From the NCBI GenBank assembly GCA_963579025.1, contig CAUZFZ010000010.1:1-64000 (forward strand): 64,000 bases of DNA. The letters run 5' to 3'. Position 1 is the stretch's first letter. Each line of letters starts with the position of its first letter. The notes below the pieces were generated by a model. That model saw only the letters and a list, made by a program, of their open reading frames with translations, was not told where the DNA came from and ran no database searches. This DNA comes from CAUZFZ01 sp963579025. Its GTDB lineage: Bacteria; Planctomycetota; Planctomycetia; Planctomycetales; Planctomycetaceae. This document shows positions 16,051-23,806 of this stretch, piece by piece. A program made the position numbers and the translations under genes.

Positions 16051-19000
16051 ATGAGTGAACTTCCGAAGCAGTATCAACCCGCCGATTGCCAGGCCCGCTG
16101 GCTCGATTTCTGGAAAGAGAACGGCTACTTCGACGCGAATCCGAACGCGGAAAAGAAGCCGCACACGATCATGATCCCGCTCCCGAACGTCACGGGAGCC
16201 CTGCATATGGGACATGCCTTGAATGGCACGTTGCAGGATCTGATCACGCGCTGGCGGCGGATGCAGGGCTACGAAGCCTTGTGGATGCCCGGCACAGATC
16301 ACGCCGGCATTGCGACACAAGCCGTGGTCGAACGACGCATGTTCGAAGAAGAAGGACTCACGCGACACGACATTGGTCGCGAGGCACTCGTCAATCGCAT
16401 CTGGAAATGGAAAGACGCGTACGAGAAACGGATTCTGGAACAGCTCCGCCAGCTCGGAGCCAGTTGCGACTGGCGGCGTACGCGCTTCACGCTCGACGAG
16501 GTGTGTTCGAAGGCGGTGCGAAGGACGTTCTTCAAGTTCTTCAAGGACGGACTGATCTTCCGCGGCAAGCGGCTGGTTAACTGGGACCCGCATCTGCAAA
16601 CGGCCGTGGCCAATGACGAAGTCTTTCACGAAGAGGTCGACGGCCACTTCTGGACGTTCACGTATCCGGTCATCGACGACGACGGCAACCCAACCGGCGA
16701 CACGCTCGCGTTCTCGACGACACGACCGGAGACGATGCTCGGCGACTCGGCCGTGTGCGTGCATCCCACTGATGCCCGGTACACGCATCTGGTCGGTAAG
16801 AAAGTTCGCATCCCGTTGCTGGACCGCGACATTCCGATCATTGCAGATGGTCTGCTGGCGAAGAAAGAACTCGGCACCGGCTGTGTGAAGGTGACTCCCG
16901 CTCACGACCACAACGACTACGCGTGCGGTCTGCGGAACAATCTCGAGATCATCAACATCCTGAACGTGGATGCGACAATTAACGAGAACGGCGGCAAGTA
17001 CGAAGGCATGGATCGCTACGCCTGCCGCGATAAGACTGTCGAGGACATGAAAGAACTCGGCCACTTCGTCGAGATCGAAGACCGCAAGATCGAACTGGCC
17101 CACAGCGACCGATCGAAGACGCCGGTCGAGCCATACCTCTCGGACCAGTGGTTCGTGAAAATGGGCGACCTCGCCGACGGAGAAGCGGGACTCGCGCAGT
17201 CAGCGATGGACGCCGTCAGCGACCGCCGCGTGCGATTCTTCCCATCTCGATACCAGCGCACGTATCTCGACTGGCTGGGAGAAAAACGCGACTGGTGCAT
17301 CAGCCGACAGCTCTGGTGGGGACACCGGATTCCGGTGTGGGTCAACGATGTGGAAACGATGCAACTCGAGGGGTGTTTCAGAGGCAGCGTGTTGACGGAT
17401 GAGTTCAAAGCCAAGTGGAAGGGCAGGTTTATTGAACACGTGGAAGACGGAGGCGAAGGTTGGTCTCGCGTGATGGTGTGCGTCGATGCTGACTGTGGGG
17501 ATTGCGAGTCCGAACTTGAATCGAGTGGATTCGCGCAGGAGGAAGATGTTCTCGACACCTGGTTCAGTTCCTCGCTGTGGCCGCACGCCACGCTGGGCTG
17601 GCCGGACACGGAAACGAATCCGCCGCTGGCTGGCGAATCTGAAATCTCAAATCCTGAATCTCAAACCTCAGATTCCGGAGTCAACAAAGTCCTCGACTAC
17701 TTCTACCCCGGAAACGTGCTCATTACGTCCCGCGACATCATCACGCTGTGGGTCGCGCGGATGGTGCTGACCGGGATCTACAACATGGGCGATATTCCAT
17801 TCGCTCATGTGCATGTCCACCCGAAGATTCTCGACGGGTTCGGGCAGACGATGAGTAAGTCGAAGGGCAATGGCTGCGACCCTCAGGACCTGATCGATCG
17901 CTATGGCACCGATGCCGTGCGTTTCACGATCGCATCGTTCGCGGGCGAGACGCAGGACGTCAAGTTGCCCATGGGCTACGAGTGCCCGCATTGCCAGAAC
18001 GTCGTGCCGCAGGCGCTCGATGGCAGCGGGCCAATGGTCAAGCCGGAGACCGTCAAAGTCACATTGCGAGGCGCCAAGGACAAGGTGCTGATGCCATGTC
18101 CGAAGTGCAAAAAAGAATCGCAGTTCTCGACGCCGCAGTACGACCTTGATCAGAACGAGCCGGCTGCACGAATGGTCAGCGAACGGTTCGAGTATGGTCG
18201 CAACTTCTGCAACAAGTTCTGGAACGCCGCGCGGTTCGCGCTGCTGAATCTGGAAGGATACACGCCGGGGACAGTGTCCGAAGACGAACTGAAGCTGGAA
18301 GACCGCTGGATCCTCAGTCGACTGTCACGAGTCGCGGGTGAAGTCACCACTCTGCTCGGACGCTATCAGTTCGATGCGGCCACACGGGCGTTGCGTGAAT
18401 TCACCTGGAACGAGTTCTGCGATTGGTATCTGGAGATGATCAAGCCGCGGCTGCGCCAGGGAAGAGAGGAAGGGGAGCAGGGAACGGGGAACAGCGAAGA
18501 GGACGTCGCCGGGCGCGCGTCTGCTCAGCGAGTGCTTGTCGCTGTGCTCGACAATCTGGTGCGATTGCTGCAGCCGTTCACGCCGTTCATCTGCGAAGAA
18601 CTCTGGCAGCAACTGAAGGAGATCGCTCCGGAACGCGGGCTGTTCGAACCCGAATCGCAGGCGGACAGCGTCATGATCGCCGGATGGCCCGAGCTGCCGG
18701 AAACATGGCAGGACGATGCGCTCGAAGCGAGATTCGAGCGGTTGCAGGAAACCGTTGTTGCCGTCCGTAACATTCGGGCCGTCTACGGCATCAGCCTCAG
18801 CGAGCCGATCCGCTTGCATCTGAAGTGTGAAGCGAGTGTGGCGTCGGAACTGCAGGCGTGCGCCGATCAGTTCGACAACCTGGCGCGGACCGTGCTGGAG
18901 GCGGCGGGTGCCGATGTGGCTCGACCAAATGCATCAGCCAGCTTCAACCTGTCGGATGCCGACGGCTACGTCCCGCTGGAAGGTCTGATTGATGTTGGCG

Positions 19001-19197
19001 AGGAACTGGAACGCCAGAAGACGGAAGCAGACAAGCTGCGCAAATTCATCAAAGGCCACGCAGCCAAACTGTCCAACGAGAAATTCGTCAGCAAGGCTCC
19101 CGAGCACATCGTCGCCGAAGTCCGCGAGACGCTGGCTGGGCTCGAGAAGCAACTCGAATCCGTTGAAGCCGTCATCGTGCAGTTGTCGGGTGATTAG
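16051..19197 (+). CDS. valS: Valyl-tRNA synthetase with a zinc-ribbon insert
   Basis: The start at 16051 (MSELPKQYQ) is the conserved N terminus, 8 bp after the toxin gene. The 1048-residue class I synthetase charges tRNA-Val and edits misactivated Thr. It has the HIGH-type signature HMGH (residues 52-55), the CP1 editing domain (about 200-350), the KMSKS-type TMSKS (600-604), an anticodon-binding domain and a C-terminal coiled-coil arm (about 975-1048). Usual length is about 880-950. The excess comes from a zinc-ribbon-like insert just after KMSKS (Cys645/648 and Cys683/686) and two low-complexity stretches (about 529-543 and 804-818). Co-transcription with cimA is plausible. Confidence 0.95.
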   Translation: MSELPKQYQPADCQARWLDFWKENGYFDANPNAEKKPHTIMIPLPNVTGALHMGHALNGTLQDLITRWRRMQGYEALWMPGTDHAGIATQAVVERRMFEEEGLTRHDIGREALVNRIWKWKDAYEKRILEQLRQLGASCDWRRTRFTLDEVCSKAVRRTFFKFFKDGLIFRGKRLVNWDPHLQTAVANDEVFHEEVDGHFWTFTYPVIDDDGNPTGDTLAFSTTRPETMLGDSAVCVHPTDARYTHLVGKKVRIPLLDRDIPIIADGLLAKKELGTGCVKVTPAHDHNDYACGLRNNLEIINILNVDATINENGGKYEGMDRYACRDKTVEDMKELGHFVEIEDRKIELAHSDRSKTPVEPYLSDQWFVKMGDLADGEAGLAQSAMDAVSDRRVRFFPSRYQRTYLDWLGEKRDWCISRQLWWGHRIPVWVNDVETMQLEGCFRGSVLTDEFKAKWKGRFIEHVEDGGEGWSRVMVCVDADCGDCESELESSGFAQEEDVLDTWFSSSLWPHATLGWPDTETNPPLAGESEISNPESQTSDSGVNKVLDYFYPGNVLITSRDIITLWVARMVLTGIYNMGDIPFAHVHVHPKILDGFGQTMSKSKGNGCDPQDLIDRYGTDAVRFTIASFAGETQDVKLPMGYECPHCQNVVPQALDGSGPMVKPETVKVTLRGAKDKVLMPCPKCKKESQFSTPQYDLDQNEPAARMVSERFEYGRNFCNKFWNAARFALLNLEGYTPGTVSEDELKLEDRWILSRLSRVAGEVTTLLGRYQFDAATRALREFTWNEFCDWYLEMIKPRLRQGREEGEQGTGNSEEDVAGRASAQRVLVAVLDNLVRLLQPFTPFICEELWQQLKEIAPERGLFEPESQADSVMIAGWPELPETWQDDALEARFERLQETVVAVRNIRAVYGISLSEPIRLHLKCEASVASELQACADQFDNLARTVLEAAGADVARPNASASFNLSDADGYVPLEGLIDVGEELERQKTEADKLRKFIKGHAAKLSNEKFVSKAPEHIVAEVRETLAGLEKQLESVEAVIVQLSGD

Positions 19198-19238
19198 AGC
19201 GTCAAGTTGGCTACTTTACGTGGTAACAGGTGCGCCTA

Positions 19239-20732
19239 TTACTCGATCGCTGCGTCGGGACAGACCACGAGCATCGAGTCCGGCTGAAGGCGGTCCAGGA
19301 TCACGTCCACCAGCGTCGTCGTGTTGGGGTACATGAAGCTGAATTTGTCTTTACGTGGGAACAGTCCGGAGCCGTCGGCGACGAAGAACTGGCCCCTGCG
19401 GTAACGCACGCCACGCACATTCGACCTGGCGCTGATGTTGAGGATCAGCGTCGATTTCGCTGCGGCCAGTGCGGCGACAAAGGTCTCGAGGCTCGTACAG
19501 TTCAGCATCAGGGCACGGCACGCGGTGTCCGCCGAATGGGGGTAGAACTGCGATTCAAATTCGCGGTCAAACTTTGTGGTCAGTTTTGTGTGCCGCTTCC
19601 ATGTGGTCTTTCCCCCGGAACTCTTCGTCGGTGTCCACACCGAGAAATCCATGAACCAGTCATCGACCTTCAGGTCTACGTCGTCACGTACGCGGAAGAA
19701 GAACTGCTGATATCTGTCCTTTGCTGCGCCTTTCAACGCGGAATAGGACTGTTCGGTTGCGGCTTTGAATTCTGGCAGGACAGCCTTGTATGTGCCGGAC
19801 GATTTCACTTTGTTCAGCACCTTGACGGCGAGTGGTCCGACCCGTTCTTTAAACGCTTTGGATTTGGGATTGACGACGCTGCCGTGATTGAGGCCTTTGA
19901 AGACTGCGAAAGGAACCTGGCCGAACTTGTGCTCCGGATGCCAGGTCAATTGGCCGAGCGACAGATGGGCTTTCTCGTGTTCGTCATGTGGAACCAACCC
20001 GTCATCGGGGACAAACTCGATCGTGCACTTGCGCGTATTCAGCGACGTGCCACAGATACGGACCGTGCCATCTGTCCCAGGTTTCTTGCGCGACTTGACA
20101 ACCTGTGTTTCCCAGCCCGTATATCCCTGACCTGCAGCGAACACGAACGGATAGCAGGAATAGGCCTCGTCGTCAGTCCGCTTGAAGTACGTTTCTTCGC
20201 TGTGTAGATCGATGGCGGACAGTGACCACTGAAACGGACTGGCTGGTTCGAGTCCCTGCAGCACGTGCCGACCGGATTCCAGGTATTGCCCTTTCCTGCT
20301 GTTCTTGTTGAACGTCGAGCGGATACGTCCAAGAACGGACTGCCCCAGACCGGCGAGGTCTGACCCGAAATTTGCCGGCGCGAACATCAATAGCCGATCA
20401 ACAGGGCAGGGCGAATCTTTGCCGTCCAACTGACGCGCCCGTTCACGATGCAGTACCAGCCATGCCCGTGTCACCAGAGAACCGGTACTGTGGCAGGCCA
20501 CGTCGATGCGTTCTCCTGGACCGATCTTTCCATCTTTCTGGAGCCGCCGGTATTCGGATTCCAGCTTGTCCGCGAAATCGCGGAAGGTCGCCTGGTCGTC
20601 CATGCTGGCGTAGTCGACGTAGTAGACGTCGTCGCGAGCGTAAACATTCTGACTGATAAAGTAGTTGCCAAGCCCCTTGAAGCTCGTCGAGCCGTCGGAA
20701 TAGCCGTGCACGATCAGAAGTTTCTTAGACAT
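19239..20732 (-). CDS. Alpha/beta hydrolase, lipase-like
   Basis: The 497-residue protein opens with LLIVHGYSDGS (oxyanion region) and has a nucleophile elbow with Cys in place of the first Gly, CHSTG (Ser82). The likely partners are Asp221 in GTDGTV and His283 in GLNHGSVV. This order suits PGAP1/lipase-like esterases acting on lipids. The C-terminal 200 residues are beta-rich and unrecognised. There is no signal peptide. It diverges from a broken DUF2235 hydrolase gene, a family that includes type VI secretion phospholipase effectors, but no VgrG, Hcp or immunity gene is visible. An effector role is speculative. Confidence 0.65.
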   Translation of the reverse strand: MSKKLLIVHGYSDGSTSFKGLGNYFISQNVYARDDVYYVDYASMDDQATFRDFADKLESEYRRLQKDGKIGPGERIDVACHSTGSLVTRAWLVLHRERARQLDGKDSPCPVDRLLMFAPANFGSDLAGLGQSVLGRIRSTFNKNSRKGQYLESGRHVLQGLEPASPFQWSLSAIDLHSEETYFKRTDDEAYSCYPFVFAAGQGYTGWETQVVKSRKKPGTDGTVRICGTSLNTRKCTIEFVPDDGLVPHDEHEKAHLSLGQLTWHPEHKFGQVPFAVFKGLNHGSVVNPKSKAFKERVGPLAVKVLNKVKSSGTYKAVLPEFKAATEQSYSALKGAAKDRYQQFFFRVRDDVDLKVDDWFMDFSVWTPTKSSGGKTTWKRHTKLTTKFDREFESQFYPHSADTACRALMLNCTSLETFVAALAAAKSTLILNISARSNVRGVRYRRGQFFVADGSGLFPRKDKFSFMYPNTTTLVDVILDRLQPDSMLVVCPDAAIE

Positions 20733-20917
20733 TGATGACTCTCCCGGGTTGTGGCGGTCGCAGGCGGATGCCAGCTCAGGTTACGAAAGACGCAACCGTT
20801 ATACCCTTTGCAGACTGTGTGTAAATGATACGCATCGGGTGTTTACTGGTATCACGTCTGGTATCACTCGCATCGAGATATCAGAGACGACAAGAGTTTT
20901 CTGACAACGACCATATC

Positions 20918-21165
20918 GGGGAGACTGACACGGCGCTGTACGCATTCGATGGCACGTGGAACGAAGATGAGCCGGAAACCGAACAGGAGACCAATGTCGT
21001 GCGATTCAAGCGGGCCTATCAGGGGGGGCGGACGTGAACGACATCCCGAGCGTCGGGACTCGATTCGGTGCGATCGGCAAACTGTTTGGCGGACTCTTCG
21101 GCGCGGGCGGCCGGCCTCGCATCGAAGAGATGTATGAAGCTCTCGTTCAGAACTGGAAGGCCGGA
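20918..21165 (+). pseudogene. Frameshifted and truncated DUF2235 (Tle1-like alpha/beta hydrolase) remnant
   Basis: Frame 2 gives ALYAFDGTWNEDEPETEQ then TNVVRFKRAYQGG, and stops at 21035-21037. Frame 1 continues with the expected next part, IPSVGTRFGAIGKLFGG then RIEEMYEALVQNWKAG. The two join if the run of seven G at 21022-21028 had eight. The homology ends at about 21165, before the GxSRG nucleophile motif of the family, where a repeat-like sequence begins. So the gene lost one base and its catalytic core. DUF2235 proteins include type VI secretion phospholipases. The start codon of the ancestor is unclear (open frame from 20825). Confidence 0.75.
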
Positions 21166-21345
21166 CAAGCCCCGCGCAGTTCCGGCGGGGCGTGCCGGAT
21201 CTGCGCGGAGCTTGTTCCGTCCTACTGTCTCGGGGATTCCTGTCTTGCCCGCGAGAGCGATAGGGTGGGCACGGATTCGAAGTCCCTTGGAAAGTAGCTG
21301 CGCCCAACGGGGAAAAGGGGAAAGCGGTGATGCATCACCGCAGTC
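21166..21345. repeat. Palindrome-rich repeat-like element ending the DUF2235 remnant
   Basis: This stretch starts where DUF2235 homology stops. It holds a 13-bp hairpin (21174-21186 with 21194-21206, one mismatch, GCGCAG...CTGCGC) and a perfect 18-bp palindrome GCGGTGATGCATCACCGC at 21324-21341. No gene is visible. I infer a non-coding repeat inserted into the hydrolase gene; no second copy of the whole stretch was seen in the window. Confidence 0.5.
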
Positions 21346-21449
21346 CAAAGTGGGGCTGTCGAATTAGAATCCAGCCGAGCGTCACGGAGAGGCTGTGATG
21401 TCATTGAATCATCCCCCACCGACGCAGGGTTGGTGGGGGGAAATCACAG

Positions 21450-21883
21450 TCACGGAGCGGGCTCCGCGACGGGCTCGTCGCTGGCAACGCAAACCCACTT
21501 CGAGGACTTGAGCTGCATGTGCCGCTCGTTGCCGGAGACGTCGTGAGCGATGTCGCCTTCGGTGTCGTCGAAGTGGTACAGCGCCATTGTGTGCTCGTCC
21601 GATTCGAAGCGCATCTGCGGCTTGAAGTTCTTCGTGTAGCGGCAAGTCGTGGAGAAACGGAGTTCGCTGATTCGCCCGCTGGCGAAACCGTCCGGGAAGG
21701 CCGGATCCAATCCGATTTTGCACTTCGAGTTTTCCTACGGAGCGACCGAATGTTCGTCTCGATTTTGCCGTCGCGAGAAAATACACGGATGACGCCATCC
21801 GTTCCTCCAGCAGCCAATGCCTTGTTCCACGCAACGGAATTCGTGATCGATTGCTGATCGATCCGTTCCATCTGACGGCACAT
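21450..21883 (-). pseudogene. Decayed WD40 plus LamG-like gene remnants
   Basis: Two pieces of typical planctomycete domains lie in different frames. At about 21883-21790 the text SVAWNKALAAGGTDGVIRVFSRDGK is a WD40 blade. At 21728-21450 the text RISELRFSTTCRYTKNF, then MALYHFDDTEGDIAHDVSGN and KWV, is the C-terminal end of a LamG/concanavalin-like domain. A stop separates it from upstream sequence. No intact start or full domain remains. This looks like the deletion-scarred tail of one larger surface or kinase-linked gene. Confidence 0.55.
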
Positions 21884-22036
21884 TCCTGAAGCTGCTGTCT
21901 TGCCGCGCCCGGCTGCCGGGCAGATTCGAGCCGATTCTCACCTGGCACACCGAGACAGGCCAACGCTATGACATCGTTCCGTCTTCAACGACTTCGCTGG
22001 TGTAATTGCCTCAATCAACGTGGGTGGGCAGCAGTT

Positions 22037-23680
22037 CTACTCCGGGTGCCTCTTTGCCCATTCCAGATAGAGGCCCTCGGAATGGAGCAGTGATAGTTCA
22101 AGGTGGTTGCGATTTTCGGGCAACCAGAAGTACTTGCCGCACGCATCCGTGCTTAAGTACGTCATCTGGCCATAAAGCAGTTGTTTGGCCGCCTCGAAGC
22201 CGAATGTTTCATGCACGTGGATGAGAGCGGGCGTGATCCCTGAGTTCTGGCGGGCCGTGCCCACCTGGCCGTGATCAAATGGGAAACCGCCGGCCGGCAC
22301 TTGCTCACGAATCATGCGGTTGAGAGCGGCGATGACGCGACGGCGGAGTTCCGCTCGCAGGTCGTTGTGTTTCTTGTCTTTCGGCAGCGTTCGGTGGAGC
22401 TGACAGAACGCAGACATATTGGCACAGTGATAGCCGATGCGAGAATTGTGTCCCGCCCAGCCGCCCCACGGACGCTGCTCGCGGAGCGTACTTTGCAGCA
22501 TCTCGGTCTGCAGTTTTTCCGCAACCACGTCATAGCTGTCCGTTGATTGAGCCCAGGCGAGCGCGGCTTCGGTCAGCATCATGTTGTAGTTGTAATTCCA
22601 GGAAGGCTCGACCTTGTTAAAGTGGCCGACCACGCGCCCGGCCGCATTCAGGTATTGCCCGTCACCGGTCTTTCGCCAGGCATGGATCAGCGCCACGCCG
22701 CCTTGCCCCGAACTGTAGTAGTCGTCACCAATGATACCGCTGTCCTGCTGCGTCTTCAAAAGGTAGGCGGCACCTTCCTTCGCACGTTCTAAATAGATGT
22801 CCGTCTGCGTGGCCGCAAAGGCGGCAAGGTAACCTTCCACGCGTTGGTAGGTGGCACGCAGATCGGGTTTCTTCGTCTCGCCGGCTGGCTTGCCGGCCAG
22901 TGTGTCCTTGCTTTCCCAGCTTCCGTCGCCGCGATATCTCTTTTCTGACGCAGCGTGGTGCGCTTCGAAACGCTTGAGCACGTCAGCGGCATCCGGGCGG
23001 GGAAATGTGTGTTTCACTCGCAGCAGGCGGTCGTCGGGAACCGGTTGATCCCATTGGCTCTGCTCCAGCGAACCGCCTTCTTCCAGACGAACGTCATCGA
23101 TGTAGACGGTGCCGATGTTCCAACGTGTTTCGACGGACAGGACGGTGTAGTTGGAGTATCGCCCCGTTTGGAAGACCAACTGTTTTTCTACCCACTCCTG
23201 GCTGGGCTTGTCTTCGAAGCGAAGCGTGGCAAACGCCTCGTTCCCACGAAATTCGCCGGCCATGGCGTACAGGAAGCCGTAATCGCCCCATGCCTCGGCG
23301 TCCTTGTTCAACACCTTCATCGCCATCGTGTATGTGGTGAACGGTTTCGTCGTTACCTTTTGCCGGAACGACATCCCTTCCCAGCCCTGATTCCAGTACT
23401 TGCCTTCGTTGTCCTTTGGCACCGAGATGCGAATGCTGCGCTTGCCGTTTGCCGCCTGATCGTCAACCAGCGCCGCCCTGCCCAGTTGCTTCTTGACCTT
23501 TTCCTGCCAGCGTCCATAGTGGCCAGCTCCATGAGTCCATCCATCCGGGATGCCGTCACCGCCCGCATCCGTTTCAAATCCTGGGTTCTTGAGCAAGTTG
23601 TCGGCGCCCTCGATGTCCGAGCAGTGAATCGAAAGAAAGAGAATGGGCACGATGACGCCTGCCAAGTGAGCGCGAAGCAT
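22037..23680 (-). CDS. Secreted carbohydrate-active-like protein: CBM module plus alpha-barrel domain
   Basis: The start at 23680 (MLRAHLAGVIVPILFLSI) gives a clear signal peptide; the longer frame does not. The 547-residue protein has a CBM4/9-type jelly roll at about residues 28-215 (NLLKNPGFETDAGGDGIPDGW, then YIDDVRLEEG). It is followed by a helical region, about 235-545, with repeated TYQRVEGYLAAFA, YLERAKEGAAYLLKTQ and QVPAGGFPF segments typical of alpha/alpha toroid glycoside hydrolases or polysaccharide lyases. It probably acts on polysaccharide outside the cytoplasm. Catalytic residues cannot be assigned with confidence. It stands alone, with repeats upstream. Confidence 0.6.
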   Translation of the reverse strand: MLRAHLAGVIVPILFLSIHCSDIEGADNLLKNPGFETDAGGDGIPDGWTHGAGHYGRWQEKVKKQLGRAALVDDQAANGKRSIRISVPKDNEGKYWNQGWEGMSFRQKVTTKPFTTYTMAMKVLNKDAEAWGDYGFLYAMAGEFRGNEAFATLRFEDKPSQEWVEKQLVFQTGRYSNYTVLSVETRWNIGTVYIDDVRLEEGGSLEQSQWDQPVPDDRLLRVKHTFPRPDAADVLKRFEAHHAASEKRYRGDGSWESKDTLAGKPAGETKKPDLRATYQRVEGYLAAFAATQTDIYLERAKEGAAYLLKTQQDSGIIGDDYYSSGQGGVALIHAWRKTGDGQYLNAAGRVVGHFNKVEPSWNYNYNMMLTEAALAWAQSTDSYDVVAEKLQTEMLQSTLREQRPWGGWAGHNSRIGYHCANMSAFCQLHRTLPKDKKHNDLRAELRRRVIAALNRMIREQVPAGGFPFDHGQVGTARQNSGITPALIHVHETFGFEAAKQLLYGQMTYLSTDACGKYFWLPENRNHLELSLLHSEGLYLEWAKRHPE

Positions 23681-23703
23681 GTCGATGATTCCTCTTGCAG
23701 GGT

Positions 23704-23753
23704 GGGCATTGTCCACCAAAATGCACTGCCTTGATCCCATGTGGGCAATGCCC
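23704..23753. repeat. Inverted repeat upstream of the CBM protein
   Basis: GGGCATTGTCCAC (23704-23716) is the reverse complement of GTGGGCAATGCCC (23741-23753) except for one base. The left arm lies within GGTGGGCATTGTCCACC (23701-23717), itself able to fold. It resembles palindromic intergenic repeats and sits in the promoter region of the minus-strand gene. Confidence 0.55.
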
Positions 23754-23806
23754 GCTCTAGTGGTCAGCGACTCCTATGCTCTGCATTGGATCACGAGTTT
23801 ATACCG

